Assembly: GCF_043555875.1 (NCBI RefSeq) | Contig: NZ_JBIGHW010000004.1 | Span: 186,001 to 250,000 of the forward strand | Reading direction: 5' to 3' | Origin: Pelomonas margarita | GTDB taxonomy: Bacteria; Pseudomonadota; Gammaproteobacteria; Burkholderiales; Burkholderiaceae_C | Length of the DNA: 64,000 nt | Part shown: positions 59,028 to 64,000 of the stretch, in pieces | Position numbering within the stretch: position 1 is the stretch's first letter | Layout: each line of letters starts with the position of its first letter | Notes under the pieces: model-generated | What the model saw: only the letters and a program-made list of their open reading frames with translations | Told to the model about the DNA's origin: nothing | The model's database searches: none | Position numbers and translations under genes: made by a program

Positions 59028-59549
59028 ATGTTGACCGACGACGGCAAGCACCTCTACGTATCCTGGGACGAGTACCACCTGCTGACCGAGCGCCTGGCGC
59101 TCAAGGTGCACGCCTCGGGCTGGCAGTTCGACCAGATCCTCTGCCTGGCCCGTGGCGGCATGCGCCCGGGCGACGTGCTGTCGCGCGTGTTCGACAAGCC
59201 GCTGGGCATCATGTCGACGAGCTCCTACCGCGCCGAGGCCGGCACCATCCAGGGCCGGCTGGACATGGCCAAGTACATCACCATGCCCAAGGGCGAGCTG
59301 GCAGGCCGCGTGTTGCTGGTGGATGACCTGGCGGACTCGGGCGTCACGCTGAAGGCTGTCGTGGAGCGGCTGCGCGGCATGCCGGCCATCAGCGAACTGC
59401 GCTCGGCCGTCATCTGGACGAAGAAGGTCTCGGCCTACACGCCGGATTACTACGTCGAGATGCTCGAAACCTCGCCTTGGATCCACCAGCCGTTCGAGGA
59501 ATACGACGGCATGGGGCCGGAAGCCCTGGCGAAGAAATTCGTCGTTTGA
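59028..59549 (+). CDS. Phosphoribosyltransferase (type I, purine-like)
   Basis: 173 residues with a type I PRTase fold. PRPP motif RVLLVDDLADSGVTLKAVVERL (about 96-117). N-terminal ILCLARGGMRPGDVLSRVF holds the flexible-loop and base-binding residues. Resembles xanthine/guanine-type and archaeal-like hypoxanthine PRTases annotated in Burkholderiales after purA, which suits purine salvage. Base specificity cannot be read. ATG 59028 follows GGAG and lies 32 nt after purA. A strong terminator follows. Confidence 0.88.
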   Translation: MLTDDGKHLYVSWDEYHLLTERLALKVHASGWQFDQILCLARGGMRPGDVLSRVFDKPLGIMSTSSYRAEAGTIQGRLDMAKYITMPKGELAGRVLLVDDLADSGVTLKAVVERLRGMPAISELRSAVIWTKKVSAYTPDYYVEMLETSPWIHQPFEEYDGMGPEALAKKFVV

Positions 59550-59595
59550 ACGTGAAGATGGGCGCCCGGCAGGATTCGCTGATGCGCCCCTCGAA

Positions 59596-59630
59596 GGCGG
59601 CGCCCGACGCGTTGAGCGCCGCCGCTTTTT
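59596..59630 (+). terminator. Intrinsic terminator after the phosphoribosyltransferase gene
   Basis: GGCGGCGC (59596-59603) pairs with GCGCCGCC (59616-59623) around a 12-nt loop, then GC and five Ts (59626-59630). It probably ends the hisZ-purA transcript. Confidence 0.8.
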
Positions 59631-59660
59631 CTTCTTTGGCCTTGCCGGGGTGCACAAAGC

Positions 59661-59691
59661 AAAAAGGCCAGCACTTGCGTGCTGGCCTTTT
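59661..59691 (-). terminator. Bidirectional terminator facing tRNA-Leu
   Basis: AAAAGGCCAGCAC (59662-59674) pairs perfectly with GTGCTGGCCTTTT (59679-59691) around a TTGC loop. Because the stem begins and ends with A/T runs, it works on both strands. On the minus strand it lies 13 nt after the 3' end of tRNA-Leu(CAG). Confidence 0.88.
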
Positions 59692-59703
59692 CGTTTCTTG
59701 TTA

Positions 59704-59788
<85 letters not shown>

Positions 59789-59839
59789 AAGGTTCTCAAA
59801 ACTTCTTTTGAAGTCCTGAGCCGTTTCAGGAAAGCGCGG

Positions 59840-59847
59840 ACTATAGC
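59840..59847. promoter_or_regulatory. Overlapping divergent -10 boxes, tRNA-Leu / rnr
   Basis: ACTATAGC gives TATAGC on the plus strand (59842-59847, toward rnr) and TATAGT on the minus strand (59845-59840, toward tRNA-Leu). For tRNA-Leu a TTGTGT at 18-nt spacing could be the -35. The rnr transcript would start almost at its TTG start codon. Confidence 0.5.
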
Positions 59848-59856
59848 ATCAAAAAC

Positions 59857-62157
59857 TTGAAGAACACAACACACCCCTCCCATGCCGATGGTGCCGGGCT
59901 GCTCGGCGAAGTCGAAGGCATGCTGCAAGGTCATCGCGACGGCCACGGTTTCCTGATTCCCGATGACGGCTCCGCCGATGTCTATCTATCCTCGCAGGAG
60001 ACCCATGCCGTCATGCATGGCGACCGCCTGCGCGTGCGCGTTATGCGCTTCGACAAGCGTGGCCGCCCCGAAGGCAAGGTGCTGGAGATCCTGGAGCGCA
60101 AGAAGCGGCCTCTCATCGGGCGCCTGTTGCTGGAGTCCGGCATCTGGCTGGTCGCGCCCGAGGACCGGCGCATGGGGCAGGACATCCTTATCCCCAAGAA
60201 CGGCATCGCCAATGCGACGGCCGGGCAGGTCGTCGCCGTCGAACTGACCGAGCCGCCGTCGCTGTACTCGCAGCCGGTTGGTCGCGTCGTCGAGGTGCTG
60301 GGCGAGATCGACGATCCCGGCATGGAGATCGAGATCGCCGTGCGCAAGTACGACGTGCCGCACCGCTTCAGCCCCGAGACACTGGCGCAAAGTGCCAAGC
60401 TGCCCGAGAAGCTGCGTGCCGTCGACCTGAAGAACCGCATCGACCTGCGCGACGTGCCGTTGGTCACCATCGACGGGGAGGACGCGCGTGACTTCGACGA
60501 CGCCGTCTACTGCGAACCCTTTAAGCAGGGCCGCGGCAAGAAGGCCTTCGACGGTTGGCGCCTGTTGGTGGCGATTGCCGACGTGTCGCACTACGTGAAG
60601 CCCGGCGAGCCGCTGGATGCCGATGCGTATGAGCGCGCCACGTCGGTCTACTTCCCGCGCCGCGTGATCCCTATGCTGCCGGAGAAGCTGTCCAACGGCC
60701 TGTGCTCGCTCAACCCGTACGAAGACCGGCTCAGCATGGTCTGCGACATGCTTGTATCCGCCGACGGCGAGGTCTCGGCCTATCAGTTCTATCCGGCCGT
60801 CATCAGCTCGCACGCGCGCTTCACGTACAACGAGGTCGCGGCCATCCTGGGCAACACGCATGGCCCTGAGGCGGCCAAGCGGCGCGAGCTCGTCCCGCAC
60901 CTGCTGCACCTGCACGAGGTCTACCGCGCGCTGCTGTCCGAGCGCGGCCGGCGCGGTGCTATCGACTTCGAGACTACCGAGACCCAGATCGTCTGCGACG
61001 ACAACGGGCGCATCGAGAAGATCGTCCCGCGCACGCGTAACGATGCGCACCGGTTGATCGAAGAGGCCATGCTGGCCGCCAACGTCTGCGCGGCCGACTT
61101 CATCCACACCAACAAGCACCACGCGCTGTTCCGCGTGCACGAGGGCCCCACACCCGAGAAGCGCCAGACGCTGCAGAACTACCTGCGCTCGCTGGGCATC
61201 TCGCTGGGCATCTCCGACGATCCGGTGCCGCGCGAGTTCCAGCAGCTCGCGGCCGCCACGAAGGATCGCCCCGACGCGCAGCAGATCCACCAGATGCTGC
61301 TGCGCTCCATGCAGCAGGCTATCTACACCGGCACCAACTCCGGCCACTTCGGCCTGGCTTACCCGGCGTACACGCACTTCACGAGCCCGATCCGGCGCTA
61401 TCCCGACCTGCTGGTGCATCGCGTTATCAAGGCGCTGCTGGCGGCGAAGAGGTACACGCTGGACCCCGCCAAGATGAACGTGCCGCAGGCGCCCAAACGC
61501 CCCGGCCGCGCCGCGCCACCCAACCCGGCGGATGCCCGCAACGAGGCCGAGCGCTGGGAGGTCGTCGGTGCGCACTGCAGCGCCAACGAGCGCCGCGCCG
61601 ACGAGGCTAGTCGCGACGTCGAGGCCTGGCTGAAATGCCGCTACATGCGCGACCACCTCGGCGAGGAGTTCGCCGGCACCGTCAGTGCGGTCACGTCGTT
61701 CGGGCTGTTCGTGCAGCTGGACGCGCTCTACGTCGAAGGCCTGGTGCATATCACCGAGCTGGGCGGCGAGTACTACCGTTTCGATGAGGTGCGCCAGGAG
61801 CTGCGCGGCGAGCGCACCGGCATCCGCTACGCCACCGGCGCGCGCGTGCAGGTGCAGGTCAGCCGCGTGGACCTGGATGGCCGCCGCATCGACTTCCGTC
61901 TTGTGCGGGAGGCCGACGAGGCGCGGGCGCCCAGCCGCAGTGCGACCGGCAAGCCGCCGGCCCGCAAGCGCGCGCCCAAGACCGCCGTCCAAGCCCTGGA
62001 CGAGGTGCGCCAGGCTGACCGCGATGTGAAGAAGAGCCGTAAGGCGGCCGTGGCGGCGCAGCATCCGGTGAAGGCGGCGCAGCAGGCTGCCAAGCGCGCT
62101 GCGGGCAAGGCGGCCAAGAAGGCCGTGGCCAAGCCGGCGCCGCGTAAGCGGCGCTGA
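59857..62157 (+). CDS. rnr: Ribonuclease R
   Basis: Processive 3'-5' exoribonuclease that degrades structured RNA. 766 residues. N-terminal cold-shock domains (EGMLQGHRDGHGFLIPDDGSADVYL), the RNB catalytic core with DGEDARDFDDAVYCE and its metal-binding aspartates, TSPIRRYPDLLVHRVIK, and an S1 domain (EFAGTVSAVTSFGLFVQLDALYVEGLVH). A Lys/Ala-rich basic tail of about 80 residues ends it. The start appears to be TTG 59857, with no Shine-Dalgarno and a -10 only 10 nt upstream; an in-frame ATG at 59920 is the alternative. Confidence 0.95.
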   Translation: MKNTTHPSHADGAGLLGEVEGMLQGHRDGHGFLIPDDGSADVYLSSQETHAVMHGDRLRVRVMRFDKRGRPEGKVLEILERKKRPLIGRLLLESGIWLVAPEDRRMGQDILIPKNGIANATAGQVVAVELTEPPSLYSQPVGRVVEVLGEIDDPGMEIEIAVRKYDVPHRFSPETLAQSAKLPEKLRAVDLKNRIDLRDVPLVTIDGEDARDFDDAVYCEPFKQGRGKKAFDGWRLLVAIADVSHYVKPGEPLDADAYERATSVYFPRRVIPMLPEKLSNGLCSLNPYEDRLSMVCDMLVSADGEVSAYQFYPAVISSHARFTYNEVAAILGNTHGPEAAKRRELVPHLLHLHEVYRALLSERGRRGAIDFETTETQIVCDDNGRIEKIVPRTRNDAHRLIEEAMLAANVCAADFIHTNKHHALFRVHEGPTPEKRQTLQNYLRSLGISLGISDDPVPREFQQLAAATKDRPDAQQIHQMLLRSMQQAIYTGTNSGHFGLAYPAYTHFTSPIRRYPDLLVHRVIKALLAAKRYTLDPAKMNVPQAPKRPGRAAPPNPADARNEAERWEVVGAHCSANERRADEASRDVEAWLKCRYMRDHLGEEFAGTVSAVTSFGLFVQLDALYVEGLVHITELGGEYYRFDEVRQELRGERTGIRYATGARVQVQVSRVDLDGRRIDFRLVREADEARAPSRSATGKPPARKRAPKTAVQALDEVRQADRDVKKSRKAAVAAQHPVKAAQQAAKRAAGKAAKKAVAKPAPRKRR

Positions 62158-62160
62158 CGC

Positions 62161-63513
62161 TCATCGCGCGGCGGCCAGCCGCTCGATGAGGTCGCCGGCG
62201 CGCAGCACGCCGTCGACCTCGCCGGCCCGGCCGTGTGCGTCCACGCCGGCGCAGGCGATGGCGTGCGCGCTGGCGCCGGGCTGCTGGGCCCACAGCCCGC
62301 CCAGCCAGCCAGCCAGTACGTCGCCGCTGCCGGCGGTGGCCAGGGCCGGCCCGCCGCTGCCGCAGACCGCCGTTCGCTCACTTGGCGAGGCGATGACGCT
62401 GCCGGCGCCTTTCAGCACCACGGTGCATGCGAACCGCCGGGCCAGCTCGCGCGCAGCGGCAAGGCGGTCGGCCTGCAGGCTGGCGGTCTCGCAGCCCAGC
62501 AGGCGCGCTGCCTCCAGTGGGTGGGGTGTCAGCACGGTCGCACTGTCGGGGCGTGCGCGCAGCGCCTGCTGCAGGCCGGCGTCGGTGGCGATGGCGTTCA
62601 GCGCATCGGCGTCGATGACCGCGCGGGACAGTTGGCGCAGCAGGTCCGGCAGCGCCGCAGCGACTGCCGCACCGCCGCCGCAGCCCAAGACACCCACGGC
62701 CCGCGGCAGCGCCGCCAGCGTGCCGCGCATCAGCTCCGGCCGGCCCGGGTCGGCAGCCTGGTCTGCCGGCAGGTTCAGCAGGTCCAGGTAGACGCGCCCA
62801 GCGCCGCATGCCAGCGCCGCGCGCGCCGCCAGCCGCGCAGCGCCCTGCATGCCGGGCGCGCCGCCGACGACGAGCACCTGGCCGTGGCTGCCCTTGTGGC
62901 TGGTGGCGCCCCGCGCCGGGCGCCGTGTGGTGCCCAGCAGTTCGGCGGATGGCGCCTCGTCGGGCGCGATGCCCAGATCGTCGAACCAGAGATGCCCGCA
63001 GTGGGCTCGTCCTTCGCCAGTGAGCAGGCCCGGCTTGAGCGTCAGCAGCGCCAGCGTGTGGTCGGCGCGCACCGCGTGGCCACCGGCCGGCAGGCCGGTG
63101 TCGGCCAGCAGGCCGCTGGGCAGATCCACGGACAGCACCGGTGCGCCACAAGCCGCCATCGCCGCGAAGATGAGTTGCATCTCGGTGGAGGGGGTGCGGT
63201 TGAGGCCTAGGCCCAGCAAAGCGTCGATGACGAGGGACGGGCGGCGCGGCGCGTTGTGGCCCACGTGCACGGGAACGCCCGCCTCGGTCAGACGCTGCGC
63301 GGCCACCCGTCCGTCGCCGCCGTTGTTGCCGGGGCCGCAGGCGATCCACACTGGCCCGTCGCCGCGACGCAAGGCCAGCGAGAGCTTGGCTACCGCCAGG
63401 CCGGCGCGCGCCATGAGGTCGGGCGAGTGAGTGAGGGCGCGCGCTTCGATGCGCCGGCTGGCGGCGACGTCGAAGAGCGGCAGCGTGGCGGTCGTGGGCA
63501 GCAGCAGGTGCAT
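62161..63513 (-). CDS. nnr: Bifunctional NAD(P)H-hydrate epimerase / ADP-dependent dehydratase
   Basis: Repairs hydrated NAD(P)H. 450 residues. The N-terminal epimerase (YjeF_N, about 1-205) has ACGPGNNGGDGRVAAQRL and VIDALLGLGLNR. The C-terminal dehydratase (carbohydrate-kinase fold, about 215-450) has KGSHGQVLVVGGAPGMQGAARLAARAAL, VLTPHPLEAARLLG, VVLKGAGSVIASP and the catalytic GSGDVLAGWLGGLWAQ. It is convergent with rnr (3-nt gap) and begins 10 nt after the DadA-like gene, so the two form an operon. Confidence 0.95.
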   Translation of the reverse strand: MHLLLPTTATLPLFDVAASRRIEARALTHSPDLMARAGLAVAKLSLALRRGDGPVWIACGPGNNGGDGRVAAQRLTEAGVPVHVGHNAPRRPSLVIDALLGLGLNRTPSTEMQLIFAAMAACGAPVLSVDLPSGLLADTGLPAGGHAVRADHTLALLTLKPGLLTGEGRAHCGHLWFDDLGIAPDEAPSAELLGTTRRPARGATSHKGSHGQVLVVGGAPGMQGAARLAARAALACGAGRVYLDLLNLPADQAADPGRPELMRGTLAALPRAVGVLGCGGGAAVAAALPDLLRQLSRAVIDADALNAIATDAGLQQALRARPDSATVLTPHPLEAARLLGCETASLQADRLAAARELARRFACTVVLKGAGSVIASPSERTAVCGSGGPALATAGSGDVLAGWLGGLWAQQPGASAHAIACAGVDAHGRAGEVDGVLRAGDLIERLAAAR

Positions 63514-63523
63514 GCCTGCGAGC

Positions 63524-64000
63524 TTAGGCCAGGCGTTGCGGGCTCAGGCCCGAGATGTCGGTGCTCGGCGGCTGGCCAGCGATCATCTGTGCCAGCACTT
63601 GGGCGCTGCCGCAGACGCTGCCCCAGCCCTGGCCGCCCAGTGGCAGATTGAGCCACAGGCGAGGTTGCGCGGTGGGGCCGATCAGCGGCAGGCCGTCGGG
63701 CGCCGCCGCGCGGCGGCTGCTGCGCTGCTGCACCTGCTGGTGCAGCACCGAGCCGGGGAACCAGTGCTGCAGTGCGCGGTGCAGGGCTTCGAAGTCGGGG
63801 GTGTGCTTGCTGCCTGGTGCGCAGATCGTGGCGCCTCCGCTGACGCGCACGCGCTGGCCGATGCGGGTGATGGCGATGCCTGCGGCGAGGTCCGCCCAGG
63901 CTGCCTTGGGGCCGAGGTCCGGATGGGCTTCGAGCTGGCGCAGCGGTGCCGTGATGGACGCCTCGTGGTGGGCGTGGAGCCGCAGCCGCTTGGCGAGCAG
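63524..64000 (-). CDS. FAD-dependent amino-acid dehydrogenase/oxidase, DadA-like (3' part)
   Basis: The 5' end is beyond the window; the frame is open to base 64000. The visible 158 residues are the C-terminal part of a DAO-fold flavoenzyme: GIAITRIGQRVRVSGGATI, DFEALHRALQHWFPGS, RAAAPDGLPLIGPTAQPRLWLNLPLGGQGWGSVCGSAQVLAQMIAGQPP, matching D-amino-acid dehydrogenase (DadA) C-termini with the flavin-contacting Trp/Gly segment. Substrate cannot be set without the N-terminal part. Upstream of nnr in the same direction. Confidence 0.82.
   Translation of the reverse strand: MLAKRLRLHAHHEASITAPLRQLEAHPDLGPKAAWADLAAGIAITRIGQRVRVSGGATICAPGSKHTPDFEALHRALQHWFPGSVLHQQVQQRSSRRAAAPDGLPLIGPTAQPRLWLNLPLGGQGWGSVCGSAQVLAQMIAGQPPSTDISGLSPQRLA

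Overview
The window is 64 kb of high-GC (about two thirds G+C), densely packed bacterial chromosome. Gene content and order point to a betaproteobacterium of the order Burkholderiales, probably near the Rubrivivax/Roseateles/Leptothrix group. Pointers are tig-clpP-clpX-lon followed by tRNAs, odhA-odhB-lpdA-zapE, the block rlmN-pilF-rodZ-ispG-hisS-yfgM-bamB-der-hfq-hflX-hflK-hflC-hisZ-purA, and PEP-CTERM proteins. The genus is inference; there is no rRNA to anchor it. No IS element, prophage or CRISPR array was seen.

Layout. 1-5335: proteostasis operon (trigger factor end, ClpP, ClpX, Lon) with a heat-shock-like promoter before clpP. 5452-6042: five tRNA genes (three identical Gly-GCC, Cys, Leu-TAA) with intrinsic terminators. 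6074-7133 (minus): a small YjfB-like motility gene behind a near-consensus sigma-28 promoter, and murI. 7307-11852: etfB-etfA, an acyl-CoA dehydrogenase and an FMN oxidoreductase, behind a palindromic LiuR-like operator. 11865-27390: a long minus-strand accessory run holding a UPF0126 channel, an SF1 helicase, two tandem peptide-binding proteins, a Cys-cluster protein, a TPR-CHAT protease, an anti-sigma-like membrane protein, an ECF sigma factor, two PEP-CTERM proteins, a LuxR-type regulator and a 2-oxoglutarate/Fe(II) oxygenase. 27689-33334: 2-oxoglutarate dehydrogenase complex. 33390-43694: zapE, a PPM phosphatase, ydcH, a DinG-like helicase, divergent bamD/rluD, scpB, rluB, ndk. 43736-58995: the conserved housekeeping block from rlmN to purA. 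59028-64000: a phosphoribosyltransferase, tRNA-Leu(CAG), rnr, nnr and the 3' part of a DadA-like oxidoreductase.

The most interesting locus is 17812-22591. An ECF sigma factor, a single-pass anti-sigma-like protein and a secreted TPR-CHAT protease with an intact His/Cys dyad are translationally coupled by two ATGA overlaps, and a Cys-cluster protein follows 6 nt later. A protease-gated sigma factor is the simplest reading. It resembles in outline the TPR-CHAT/Csx30/RpoE logic of type III-E CRISPR, but there is no CRISPR here and the protease appears to be exported. Just upstream, the two PEP-CTERM genes and the LuxR gene share duplicated non-coding motifs that suggest a small co-regulated set.
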